A program made the position numbers and the translations under genes. The notes below the pieces were generated by a model. It searched no databases, had not been told where the DNA came from, and was given only the letters and a program-made list of their open reading frames with translations. Below, one piece after another: positions 8,482 to 16,061 of a stretch of DNA of 64,000 nt (position 1 is the first letter of the stretch; the number at the start of each line of letters is the position of its first letter). The stretch is from NCBI GenBank assembly GCA_019753405.1, contig JAIKLF010000006.1, positions 1-64,000 of the forward strand, written 5' to 3'. The DNA comes from Murdochiella sp. Marseille-P8839. Lineage in GTDB: Bacteria; Bacillota; Clostridia; Tissierellales; Peptoniphilaceae.

Positions 8482-9741
8482 CTACGGGCGCATCGTCGGC
8501 GGCAGGAAGTCGGTAAAGGTCATCTTGCCGGTCTTCTTTTCCTTGCCATGGTAGTACGTGACGTCGACGGTGTCGCCTTTTTTGTACTTGAGCAAGAGGG
8601 TTTTGAGGTTGTTCATGGATTCAACGGGTTCGTCGTTGATGGCCACAATGATGTCGTAGGCTTCGATGCCCATGGCGGCGGCAGGAGATCCGGCGACCAC
8701 ATCACGCACAACGACGCCACTGTCGGTCGGCAGGCCTTGTACGCCGCTGGCGGCGACCAGTTTGGTATTGGTGCCGTTGATGCCCATATAAAGCGGGGTG
8801 TAGGTGCCGTCGGCAACGATCTTCTCGACGATGGGCTTTACCGTCGAAACCGGAATAGCGAAGCCGATACCGTCGGCGGAGGCAGGCTTGGCGGTGTTGA
8901 TGCCGATGAGTTCGCCTTTGGCGTTCAACAGCGCACCGCCGGAATTTCCGCCATTGATGGCGGCGTCGGTCTGGATGAGGCCATCCATAATGTTGCCGTC
9001 CTGCAGCGTGATGGAGCGGTTGAGGCCGGAGATGTAGCCAGACGTCAGGGTGGATTGCAAATCGAGACCCAACGGGTTGCCAATGGCGACGGCCTTATCC
9101 CCTACCTGCACTGTTTTGGCATCCCCGAAGGTAATGGCCGGCAGGTTGTTCTTTTCGACTTTGATGACGGCTAAGTCGAGTGTGGGGTCAGCCCAGAGCA
9201 CGTTCGCTTCGGCCTCTTCGCCGTTGGACAGGCGAACCTGCACGGTTTTGGCGTTGCCGCCGTTGACGACGTGGGCATTGGTTAAAATGTAGCCGTCCGG
9301 GGAGACGATGACGCCGGAGCCTACGGATTCGCTATATTGCGGGGTTCCATAAAGGAAGGGATTGTCGCTGAAACTTTTTGAAACGGTGGTGATGCCCACA
9401 ATGGAAGGAATGGTCTTGGCCGCGATGGCATTCTCGACGGTGGTGCTTCCTTCCTTTAGAGAGATGTTCACGTTGCTGTTGGCCGCCGTGCCGGCTGTCT
9501 GTACTTCCTGCTTGGGCAGGGGTACATTACCCGATGCCACGAGTGCCGCGCCGCCGCCTGCGCCCAACAATGCACTGCAAAGCACTATGGCAAGGGTGCG
9601 CGCCACGCTTCCTTTCGGCCGGTAGTTGCGTGCAATTTCTTCGCGCACAATGCGCCGTGTCGTAGCTTCTTCGTGGTCGGCGGCGCGGTGGGTGTCTTCG
9701 TACGCTTGTTCGTTGTGTTCAAAACGATCCTGCTCGTTCAT
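8482..9741 (-). CDS. htrA: HtrA/DegP-like membrane-anchored serine protease with PDZ domain
   Basis: Envelope quality-control protease, 419 residues. A 45-residue charged cytoplasmic head is followed by one membrane helix (TLAIVLCSALLGAGGGAALV). The trypsin-like domain keeps the catalytic triad: His in TNAHVVNGG, Asp in PTLDLAVIKV and Ser in NGGNSGGALL. A single PDZ domain follows (GSPAAAMGIEAYDIIVAIND). Size and order match Gram-positive HtrA. Start chosen at the ATG behind GGAGGAAACACC. Two large plus-strand open frames run antisense to it and are not genes. Confidence 0.96.
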   Translation of the reverse strand: MNEQDRFEHNEQAYEDTHRAADHEEATTRRIVREEIARNYRPKGSVARTLAIVLCSALLGAGGGAALVASGNVPLPKQEVQTAGTAANSNVNISLKEGSTTVENAIAAKTIPSIVGITTVSKSFSDNPFLYGTPQYSESVGSGVIVSPDGYILTNAHVVNGGNAKTVQVRLSNGEEAEANVLWADPTLDLAVIKVEKNNLPAITFGDAKTVQVGDKAVAIGNPLGLDLQSTLTSGYISGLNRSITLQDGNIMDGLIQTDAAINGGNSGGALLNAKGELIGINTAKPASADGIGFAIPVSTVKPIVEKIVADGTYTPLYMGINGTNTKLVAASGVQGLPTDSGVVVRDVVAGSPAAAMGIEAYDIIVAINDEPVESMNNLKTLLLKYKKGDTVDVTYYHGKEKKTGKMTFTDFLPPTMRP

Positions 9742-9884
9742 GGTGTTTCCTCCTTCTCTCGCGGCGGCAACCGGCCTGCTTTTCGCGTTCGGCCACGTGC
9801 GTCACGTTTTTTTCTATTTGTTTGTAGCCTTTTCGTTAGGTAGCCTACCGAACGGCTTTGAAGAAAATATGTTACATCATTGGT
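9742..9884. other. Upstream region of htrA
   Basis: Likely promoter region. A possible minus-strand pair TTTGTG-16 nt-TATTTT lies around 9868-9896, but it is weak. No gene. Confidence 0.35.
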
Positions 9885-10002
9885 ACACAAAGTGACGCGT
9901 TGGAAGGCGGTTTGCCGCTCGAATCAGCGGTAGCAGCGCGAAGGAAAGTGGAGCCGCCTTCGGCGGCATTTTCAAACCGCCGGCCGGAGGCCGGCTCCTT
10001 AT
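9885..10002. repeat. GC-rich palindromic modules (degenerate GCGCCGC module plus 50-bp double hairpin)
   Basis: A degenerate first module (GGCGGTTTGCCGCTCGAATC...GCAGCGCG) is followed at about 9951-9999 by the 50-bp element GGAGCCGCCTTCGGCGGC, TTTTCAAACC, GCCGGCCGGAGGCCGGCTCC. The element has two hairpins, and its ends GGAGCC/GGCTCC can also pair. Other copies are at 2511, 10220 and 18445. Confidence 0.82.
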
Positions 10003-10007
10003 CTTAT

Positions 10008-10121
10008 AGAGGGAATAGTCGAAAAAGGTGAAACCACTCTACACCCTTTCGTCATCCTGTAGAGTGGAATGACCGAAAAACGCAAAACCACTCTACACCC
10101 GTCCAAACATCGGTAGAGTGG
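10008..10121. repeat. Alternating inverted-motif array, CCACTCTAC/GTAGAGTGG family
   Basis: Two full pairs plus a degenerate half at the left. CCACTCTAC-16 nt-GTAGAGTGG-20 nt-CCACTCTAC gives a 54-bp period, the same as the CCCTGGCT arrays although the stems are unrelated. This is the only array of this family in the window. Confidence 0.8.
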
Positions 10122-10177
10122 TTTCGCGATAATTGCAAAATAAACACGATTTCTGTGACACGCAAAGAAAAACAAAG

Positions 10178-10270
10178 TGGAGCGCCGCTTGAACCGGTGC
10201 TGGCGGCGCGGTTTGAGAAGTGGAGCCGCCTTCGGCGGCGTTTCCAAACCGCCGACCGCAGGTCGGCACC
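10178..10270. repeat. GC-rich palindromic modules between two arrays
   Basis: One GCGCCGC module (GTGGAGCGCCGCTTGAAC..GCTGGCGGCGCGGTTT) directly abuts a copy of the 50-bp double hairpin (GGAGCCGCCTTCGGCGGCG ... GACCGCAGGTCGGCACC). In that copy the second hairpin has compensating changes, GACC/GGTC instead of GGCC/GGCC. Confidence 0.8.
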
Positions 10271-10280
10271 GCCTTTCTAT

Positions 10281-10538
10281 GATGGTGATATCGCGTTTTC
10301 AGCAAATCGCCACCATCTCCAAAGCCAAAAACGATGGTGGCGGAAGCCCGTTTTCAGCAAACCACCACCATCTCCAAAGCCAAAAACGATGGTGGCGGAA
10401 GCCCGTTTTCAGCAGACCACCACCATCCCCAACCGCAAAAACGATGGTGGTGGAAGCCCGTTTTCAGCAAACCACCACCATCGCCAACCGCAAAAACGAT
10501 GGTGGTGGAAGCCCATTTTCGGCAAACCACCACCATCG
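10281..10538. repeat. Alternating inverted-motif array, GATGGTGG/CCACCACCATC family
   Basis: About five near-identical 55-bp units: GATGGTGG, then CGGAAGCCCGTTTTCAGCAA, then ACCACCACCATC, then TCCAAAGCCAAAAAC. Where the left stem changes from GGCGG to GGTGG, a partner stem nearby still pairs. This is the most homogeneous array in the window, suggesting recent expansion. Open frames through it encode only repeated peptide and are not genes. Confidence 0.9.
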
Positions 10539-10539
10539 C

Positions 10540-10761
10540 TATGAGCGTATAAGGAAAAACCTCAGCGTTTCCGTCTCCAAAAGAACTTTTGCCCACCACA
10601 TCCACCGCAAAGCCGCCCGTCCGCGAGTCGCCTCTTCGACGAGTCGTGTCCGTTGCAATAGGCGATACAGCGAGGCGGCGAAGAGAAGCCAGTGACGAGC
10701 GGACAACACAGCTTTGCCTATACGAGGAGAAGCGAGCGACGAGCGGACGGGGCGGCTTTAC
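10540..10761. other. Non-coding stretch with GAGCGGAC repeats
   Basis: Between the array and the coiled-coil gene. Contains AGCGACGAGCGGAC-type direct repeats and GC-rich inverted fragments (CCGCAAAGCCGCCCGTCCGC near GCGGACGGGGCGGCTTTACC, able to form a long imperfect hairpin). No gene seen. Confidence 0.5.
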
Positions 10762-11301
10762 CTAGCGCGCCAATCGAAGTAGTTCACGACGCATACGGCG
10801 GCGCAGACGATACAGGCCGTCCAGAAGGCGATGGATTTGCTCAAGCATGGGCATGAGCGTACGAGAAAGGATAAAGGGATCCTTCTCCTCTGCCGGTAAC
10901 GTCACCTCCGGCACATCAAGGTGCCCCATTTCGGCCACAATATCACGAAAAACGGGATGCCGATGGATTTCACCGAGCACGGCATCCAGACTTGCTGCAT
11001 GACGCAGCATACGTTTGCGCCATAAGTGCTGCTTGCCGGCATTGGTCAGCGGCGACAGATGGGAAGCCGCAACACGATGCGGACGATCCAGGCTTTCCTG
11101 AATACGCTCCATTTCTTGGCTCAACTCGGAAATGAGCACATCCACCTCATCAAGGCGTGCAACAAGCCACGCCTTCTCATCACTGACCTCGGCATGAAAA
11201 CGCTCGAGATCCTGACGCCGTTCTGCCTCCTTCGCACGGTTCGGAATACTGCGTGCAATCTGCTGCCAGCGTCGATGCGGACGGTTGGTTAATCGGTTCA
11301 T
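10762..11301 (-). CDS. Conserved-looking coiled-coil protein of unknown function
   Basis: 179 residues, not recognised. No signal peptide or membrane helix. Very rich in Arg and Leu, with helical heptads at about residues 20-75 (EAERRQDLERFHAEVSDEKA and DVLISELSQEMERIQ) and a basic Leu/Arg-rich end. Strong RBS AAAGGAGGACTCC before the ATG, and codon use like the neighbours, argue for a real gene. It lies downstream of nagB in the same direction with about 150 bp between. Confidence 0.6.
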   Translation of the reverse strand: MNRLTNRPHRRWQQIARSIPNRAKEAERRQDLERFHAEVSDEKAWLVARLDEVDVLISELSQEMERIQESLDRPHRVAASHLSPLTNAGKQHLWRKRMLRHAASLDAVLGEIHRHPVFRDIVAEMGHLDVPEVTLPAEEKDPFILSRTLMPMLEQIHRLLDGLYRLRRRMRRELLRLAR

Positions 11302-11450
11302 GGAGTCCTCCTTTTATCTTCATTGGCCTGTGGATATTTGTTTGCCTGCGCGTATCGAGCAACCTGCGTATGTTGCGTAGACTGTCGAACAGCCTTCATA
11401 TCTTTCGTGACCCGCCTAAGCAACCTGCGTCGGCTTGTCTAACAGCCTAC

Positions 11451-12176
11451 TTAACAGCCTGCCGCAGCCTCATCCACGATGAGCGTTACATTGGGATGCA
11501 GTAGCGCAAGGGTTACGGGACAGGAGGTGGTCACCTTGTGGCCGTCCAACAGGCGTGCAACGGCTTCGCGCTTGTCTGCGCCATTGGCTAAAATCAGCAG
11601 ATGCTTTGCCTGCATAATGGTGCCCATGCCGCTGGAAACGGCGCGTGTCGGCACGTCCTCAATGGAAGAGAAAAAGCGTGCATTGGCTTCGCGCGTGGAT
11701 GGCGTCAACGATACCGTCGATGTGAAAAACGACAGTTCCTCCACGGGTTCGTTGAAGGCGATGTGGCCGTTTCGACCAATGCCCAAAATCTGCAGGTCAA
11801 TTCCGCCGGCACGGCGAATGCGCGCATCATAAGATTCTGCGCTTTCTTCGATGGCATCATACTCCTCATCCGGAAAATGAATGCGATTCGGGGAAAGGTT
11901 TACCTTACCGAAAAGATTCTCGTACATAAAGGTATGGTAGCTTTGCGGATGATCCTTCGGCAGATCAAGATACTCATCCAGATTAAACGTCGTCACGTGC
12001 TGAAAATCAAGGCCACCCTTCTGATGAGCCTCCACCAGATGTTCATACAGGCCGATCGGCGTAGATCCGGTCGCCAAACCCAGAACGGCATCCGGTTTTT
12101 CCCGAATTAACGCTTCCACAATGACCCCGGCCACATGACTCATTTCGTTATAATCCTTGGTTTTAATGACCTGCAT
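11451..12176 (-). CDS. nagB: Glucosamine-6-phosphate deaminase
   Basis: Converts glucosamine-6-phosphate to fructose-6-phosphate and ammonia, feeding amino sugars into glycolysis. 241 residues, the normal size of the short Gram-positive NagB. Family motifs visible: GLATGSTPIGLYEHL, TFNLDEYL, ILGIGRNGHIAFNEP and the C-terminal TLIVDEAAAG. The ATG at 12176 follows AATAAGGAGGGATCT; upstream in-frame codons lack a ribosome site and family similarity. It is a single gene here, without nagA. Confidence 0.97.
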   Translation of the reverse strand: MQVIKTKDYNEMSHVAGVIVEALIREKPDAVLGLATGSTPIGLYEHLVEAHQKGGLDFQHVTTFNLDEYLDLPKDHPQSYHTFMYENLFGKVNLSPNRIHFPDEEYDAIEESAESYDARIRRAGGIDLQILGIGRNGHIAFNEPVEELSFFTSTVSLTPSTREANARFFSSIEDVPTRAVSSGMGTIMQAKHLLILANGADKREAVARLLDGHKVTTSCPVTLALLHPNVTLIVDEAAAGC

Positions 12177-12315
12177 AGATCCCTCCTTATTCAGACATTC
12201 GTTTTTTCTACCAATGCCACAAACATGACGCCGCACTTTTCCGGCATCGCATCTACTCCACATGCTAACTTTTCGGCGTCGCGATTTTCACACCGCAAAC
12301 TCGACGCCGAAGGAT

Positions 12316-13530
12316 TTATCTTGCTGACGGCGGCAAAACCCGGACAATGGTTCCTCCGCCAAGTACCGTATCTCCCTGATAAGCTACCGCTGCTTGACCG
12401 GGCGCAATAGCACGCTGCGGATCATCGAACGTAACCGCAACGACACTGCCGAAGGCGGTTTCACCGAGGGCACTTCCAAAAGAGGCGTCTTCTTCATACG
12501 GAGCCGACTCGTTGCCTCTTCCCATGCGAGCGATGGATCCGGAAGTATCCTTTTTTCCTAAGCCCTTCACCTCGTTCGGTGACAGGATACGAAGAACCGC
12601 CGGCTGGTCTTTGGCGTTGTAGCGTATTTTAACTGTCGCGCGGATGGGTTCACGGGGCACTTCCCCGATCCAGTTCCAATCCACCGCAAGAAGCGAATCC
12701 GCCATCAACTGCGTCTTTGTGCCGACGCAGACGCGATTTGTCGCCATGTCCTTGTCAATCACATAGAGCGGTTCTTTAGCCGCGATGCCGAGGCCGCGAC
12801 GCTGACCGATGGTATAGCCCACCGCACCGTGATGCTTGCCGAGGACGTTTCTCTCGGAATCCACCAAATCCCCCTCCGGATAGGTTTGCCCCGTATAACG
12901 CGAAAGAAACGAAACATAATCGCCATCCGGAACGAAACAAATGTCCTGGGAGTCGTGCTTTCGTGCGTTAATCAAACCGTGCGCTTCAGCAATCTCCCGT
13001 ACACGCTGCTTTTCATATACCCCCACCGGAAGCAGCGTATGCGCTAATGTTTCCGAATCAAAAGAATAAAGCGCATAACTTTGATCTTTGTGGTGATCTA
13101 CACCGCGCTTCAGATGGTACACGCCGTTTTCCTCCACCACGCGTGCATAATGTCCGGTGGCTACCGCTTCACAGTCAAGTTCCCGGGCACGCTTGAGCAA
13201 ATGGTCAAACTTGAGGTAGCGGTTGCAGTCGATACACGGGTTTGGAGTCCATCCTCGTTCGTAATAGCGGACAAATTTCTGAATGACTTTTTCCTCAAAT
13301 TCCGGAGAAAAATCAAACACATAGTATTCCATGCCCAACGTGTGGGCAACATGACGGGCATCTTCCACGTCGTCCAGACTGCAGCAGGTATGACCGGAAT
13401 GGGCGACCAGCTCGTTTTCATACAGGCGCATGGTTACGCCAACGCATTCGTAGCCCGCTTCCTGCAACAACACTGCTGCCACGCTGGAATCTACACCGCC
13501 GCTCATGGCGACCAAAACACGCTTTTTCAT
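12316..13530 (-). CDS. mnmA: tRNA-specific 2-thiouridylase MnmA
   Basis: Makes 2-thiouridine at the wobble position of Lys, Glu and Gln tRNAs. 404 residues. PP-loop SGGVDSS at the N-terminus; catalytic cysteines in NPCIDCNRYLKF and SQDICFVPDGDY. The start ATG at 13530 overlaps the stop of the cysteine desulfurase as ATGA, so the two are translationally coupled and the upstream enzyme is the likely sulfur donor. The protein is about 40 residues longer than usual because of a Gly/Ser/Glu-rich insertion near residues 320-360 in the C-terminal beta-barrel, just before VTFDDPQRAIAPGQAAV. Confidence 0.97.
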   Translation of the reverse strand: MKKRVLVAMSGGVDSSVAAVLLQEAGYECVGVTMRLYENELVAHSGHTCCSLDDVEDARHVAHTLGMEYYVFDFSPEFEEKVIQKFVRYYERGWTPNPCIDCNRYLKFDHLLKRARELDCEAVATGHYARVVEENGVYHLKRGVDHHKDQSYALYSFDSETLAHTLLPVGVYEKQRVREIAEAHGLINARKHDSQDICFVPDGDYVSFLSRYTGQTYPEGDLVDSERNVLGKHHGAVGYTIGQRRGLGIAAKEPLYVIDKDMATNRVCVGTKTQLMADSLLAVDWNWIGEVPREPIRATVKIRYNAKDQPAVLRILSPNEVKGLGKKDTSGSIARMGRGNESAPYEEDASFGSALGETAFGSVVAVTFDDPQRAIAPGQAAVAYQGDTVLGGGTIVRVLPPSAR

Positions 13531-14741
13531 GCGTTTCTCCTTGCACAACACGCGCGAAGCGCTTCCACAACATAATCCACCTCTTCGCGCGTCGTTTGCG
13601 CGCCGAGCGAAAAGCGCAGGGCGCTACGACGACGTTCCGGTGCGACATCCAGTGCACGAAGGACGTGGCTTTCGACATTGGCTCCTGCCTGACAGGCCGA
13701 GCCAGCAGAAGCGGAGACACCGTGCCGTCCCAGCTGTGCAAGAAGCACATCCTGAGATATACCTGCAACGGTGACGTGAACGATACTCGGCAGGCAATTT
13801 TCACGAGCAACTGTAAGCGTCACCCCGGGAATGGAGGAAAGGCCGTCCGCCAACACGTCACCCAACTCCCTCAGCCGGTTCTCCACCTCACGACGATGCA
13901 AACGGCTGGCTTCCATTGCCTTCGCCATACCGATGAGACCAGCCACATTGGTCGTCCCGGCGCGAAGCCCGCGCTCCTGCGGACCACCGAGAAGGAAGGG
14001 TGCCGGAATGACCGGATGTCGGGCGATCAGCAGACCGACGCCTTTCGGGCCGCCGAATTTATGCGCCGAAATCGATAACATATCGACGTCCCATTGTTGG
14101 AGGTCGATGGGCAAATGCCCCGCCGCCTGCACAGCATCGGAATGGAAAAGTATGCGCCGTTTTCCCTTGTAGGAACGAATCGTCTCGGCCAGCTCGGCAA
14201 TGGGCTGAATCGTTCCCACTTCATTGTTGACGGCCATGATGGAGACCAGGACGGTTTCCGGGCGTAGTGCCGCTTCCAGCGCAGAAGGCGTGATAATGCC
14301 GGAAGGCCCCGGATGCAAAAGAGTCACGTCCGCCAGCTGTCTCTTTTCCAAAAACTGAAGGGGCGCAAGAATGGCTTCGTGTTCCATTTCCGTCGAAATG
14401 ATATGCGGTTTTTGCGTCGACAAGAGCTCTTCGATATGCGGTTTTTGCGTCGACAAGAACTCTTCGGCATAACGAAGCCCCGTCCAAATCGCCTGATTAT
14501 CCGCCTCCGTGGCGCCGGACGTCAATACCAGTTCCCTGGGTTCAACGTTAAACAGAAAGGCCAGCTGCTCGCGTGCCTTAATGGTATCCCAATGGATGGC
14601 GCTTCCCATGGGATGGGTGCTGCTTGGGTTGGCAAAGCGATCCTGAAAATACGGGAGCATCGCCTCCACCACCTCTTCCGGCATGGGAGTGGTCGCCGCA
14701 TAATCCATATAAATGGAAGGAATACTGTGTTCTGCGCTCAT
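13527..14741 (-). CDS. Cysteine desulfurase, NifS/IscS type
   Basis: PLP enzyme that takes sulfur from cysteine for thiolation and possibly Fe-S assembly. 404 residues. Visible: YMDYAATTPMP at the start, the PLP lysine in ISAHKFGGPKG, and the catalytic cysteine loop SAGSACQAG. Stop overlaps mnmA start (ATGA). Two starts are possible (14747 or 14741); 14741 has AAAGGA at better spacing. The coding sequence holds a 33-bp tandem duplication (14400-14465) giving two copies of an 11-residue block (LSTQKPHI...) near the N-terminal third. Confidence 0.95.
   Translation of the reverse strand: MSAEHSIPSIYMDYAATTPMPEEVVEAMLPYFQDRFANPSSTHPMGSAIHWDTIKAREQLAFLFNVEPRELVLTSGATEADNQAIWTGLRYAEEFLSTQKPHIEELLSTQKPHIISTEMEHEAILAPLQFLEKRQLADVTLLHPGPSGIITPSALEAALRPETVLVSIMAVNNEVGTIQPIAELAETIRSYKGKRRILFHSDAVQAAGHLPIDLQQWDVDMLSISAHKFGGPKGVGLLIARHPVIPAPFLLGGPQERGLRAGTTNVAGLIGMAKAMEASRLHRREVENRLRELGDVLADGLSSIPGVTLTVARENCLPSIVHVTVAGISQDVLLAQLGRHGVSASAGSACQAGANVESHVLRALDVAPERRRSALRFSLGAQTTREEVDYVVEALRACCARRNA
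14400..14465. repeat. 33-bp tandem duplication inside the cysteine desulfurase gene
   Basis: Units 14400-14432 and 14433-14465 differ at one base (gagctc versus gaactc). The reading frame is kept. It adds 11 residues ahead of the conserved STEMEHEAI motif. Confidence 0.9.
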
Positions 14742-14762
14742 GGTCATCCTTTCGCTCCAATA

Positions 14763-14790
14763 GAAAAACGGAGGCGATTTCCCGCCTCCG
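14763..14790 (-). terminator. Rho-independent terminator downstream of L25
   Basis: Minus strand: CGGAGGCGGG-AAAT-CGCCTCCG followed by TTTTTC. It separates the L25 gene from the desulfurase-mnmA pair. Confidence 0.92.
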
Positions 14791-14813
14791 TCCGCTTCGT
14801 GTACTCGTTTTGG

Positions 14814-15464
14814 TTATTCTTCTTCGGCTTCTGTTTCTTCTTCGCCAACAACCGGAACATCCGCCGCTTCGGTGGACTCTTCCTCTGTCTCTTCTTCCAC
14901 AACTTCTTCCTGCGGCTCATTGAGCGAGGCTACCGGCTCGTTCTCGTCGACGAGAACGTTGACCTTTTCGTTCTTGGATACATCAAGGTCGGCGATGGTA
15001 ATGACGTCACCGATCTGCATATTCTCGACGTCGACTTCGGCCTGTGCCGGAATATCACCCGGCAAGCACTCGACTTCGATTTCGTCGATCATCTGCAACA
15101 GAATGGAGGGCTGAACGCGGATTTCGTCGCGATGCAGCAGAACCACCGGCACCATCAGGCGAACGGCTTCATCCATGCGGACGCCCTGGAAATCAACATG
15201 CAGAACTTCGTTACGATACGGATGTCTCTGCACTTCCTTAATGAGAACCTTTTTTGTGTCGCTATCGACGACAAGGTCTACCAGGCTGGACGAGCCCGCT
15301 TTGTTATAAACATGGGCAAACTCCAGGTCTTTGACCTGAACCAGCTCATTCTCTTCCCCTTTTTGGTAAATGACCGCCGGGATCTGTCCCGCCGCGCGTA
15401 ATTTATCCACCCGGTTTTTACCGGATCCTTCACGCTTCATCGCGTTTAATTTGTACTCCGTCAT
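14814..15464 (-). CDS. rplY: Ribosomal protein L25, Ctc (TL5) type
   Basis: 5S rRNA-binding protein of the large subunit, 216 residues. The N-terminal L25 fold starts MTEYKLNAMKREGSGKNRVD. The C-terminal Ctc domain has the family signature CLPGDIPAQAEVDVENM. An acidic tail of about 30 residues follows (many Glu). RBS AAGGAGGAAGC. A near-consensus promoter is at 15497-15525 and a terminator follows at 14763-14790, so it is a single-gene unit. Confidence 0.96.
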   Translation of the reverse strand: MTEYKLNAMKREGSGKNRVDKLRAAGQIPAVIYQKGEENELVQVKDLEFAHVYNKAGSSSLVDLVVDSDTKKVLIKEVQRHPYRNEVLHVDFQGVRMDEAVRLMVPVVLLHRDEIRVQPSILLQMIDEIEVECLPGDIPAQAEVDVENMQIGDVITIADLDVSKNEKVNVLVDENEPVASLNEPQEEVVEEETEEESTEAADVPVVGEEETEAEEE

Positions 15465-15496
15465 GCTTCCTCCTTAAATACTACACATATAGCGTC

Positions 15497-15525
15497 ATTA
15501 TAATGCGAAAAACGGGATAGTTCAA
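15497..15525 (-). promoter_or_regulatory. Sigma-70-type promoter of the L25 gene
   Basis: Minus strand: -35 TTGAAC (15520-15525), 17 nt, -10 TATAAT (15497-15502), about 30 bp upstream of the ATG. Confidence 0.87.
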
Positions 15526-15635
15526 CACTTCACCCTGCTTCCCGCTATTTTTCGTCTTTTTTGGGGTCAGGCCGCTCGATTCTTGCCGGCAATGCGATTG
15601 CCGGCTGTCGTTGCTTGACTTTGTTTCTGCTTGCG

Positions 15636-16061
15636 CTACTGGGCACTCGTTGTGTTGCCGGCATCTTTTGCGGAAGGTTGCGACTCGCCGTCGTCTTTTT
15701 GGGCGGATTCTTCGCCGGCCGCCTGGGCAAGGGCGGAGCGCAGGGCATCCCGGAATCCTTCGCTGGTGCGGGTCGCTCCGGAGATGGTATCCACATCTGC
15801 CGTATTTTCTTTGGTTGCCTGTTCTACGAGTTTATCCAGCGCTTTTCCACCGATTTGCGGGGTCTCCTGGTGTTCCAAAATCTTCATTTCGTAGATCTTG
15901 CCGCTCTCGTCAATCGTTACGGATAAACGAATCGGCGTCTCTTTCGCATTGCCCTGTCCGGTTCCTTCATACGTTCCGGCCTTGAGCTTTTTTCCGGATC
16001 CGCAGGAGGTGAAAAGGAGTGCGCAGGCAACAAGGGCAAGACAGGCAATACGTTTTTTCAT
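15636..16061 (-). CDS. FMN-binding-domain lipoprotein
   Basis: 141 residues. Lipobox FTSC with the modified Cys at residue 20. Then an FMN-binding domain like those of NqrC/RnfG and related electron-transfer proteins: GTYEGTGQG, LSVTIDESGKIYEMKILEHQETP and the flavin-attachment-type motif DTISGATRTS. The last 25 residues are a polar tail. Its ATG overlaps the rho stop (ATGA), so the two are coupled. A covalent flavin at the Thr of SGAT would require an ApbE flavin transferase, not present here. It probably acts in extracytoplasmic electron transfer. Confidence 0.88.
   Translation of the reverse strand: MKKRIACLALVACALLFTSCGSGKKLKAGTYEGTGQGNAKETPIRLSVTIDESGKIYEMKILEHQETPQIGGKALDKLVEQATKENTADVDTISGATRTSEGFRDALRSALAQAAGEESAQKDDGESQPSAKDAGNTTSAQ

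Noticed and set aside
8308-9174. Plus-strand open frame of 288 codons
   Set aside because: Antisense to the htrA gene and its upstream region; no ribosome site, and the minus strand encodes an intact protease.
10177-10695. Plus-strand open frames of 129-172 codons
   Set aside because: They are translations of the GATGGTGG array and GC-rich modules, with repeated peptide blocks only.
14313-15401. Plus-strand open frame of 362 codons
   Set aside because: Antisense across the desulfurase start, a terminator and L25; the composition is that of a shadow frame.
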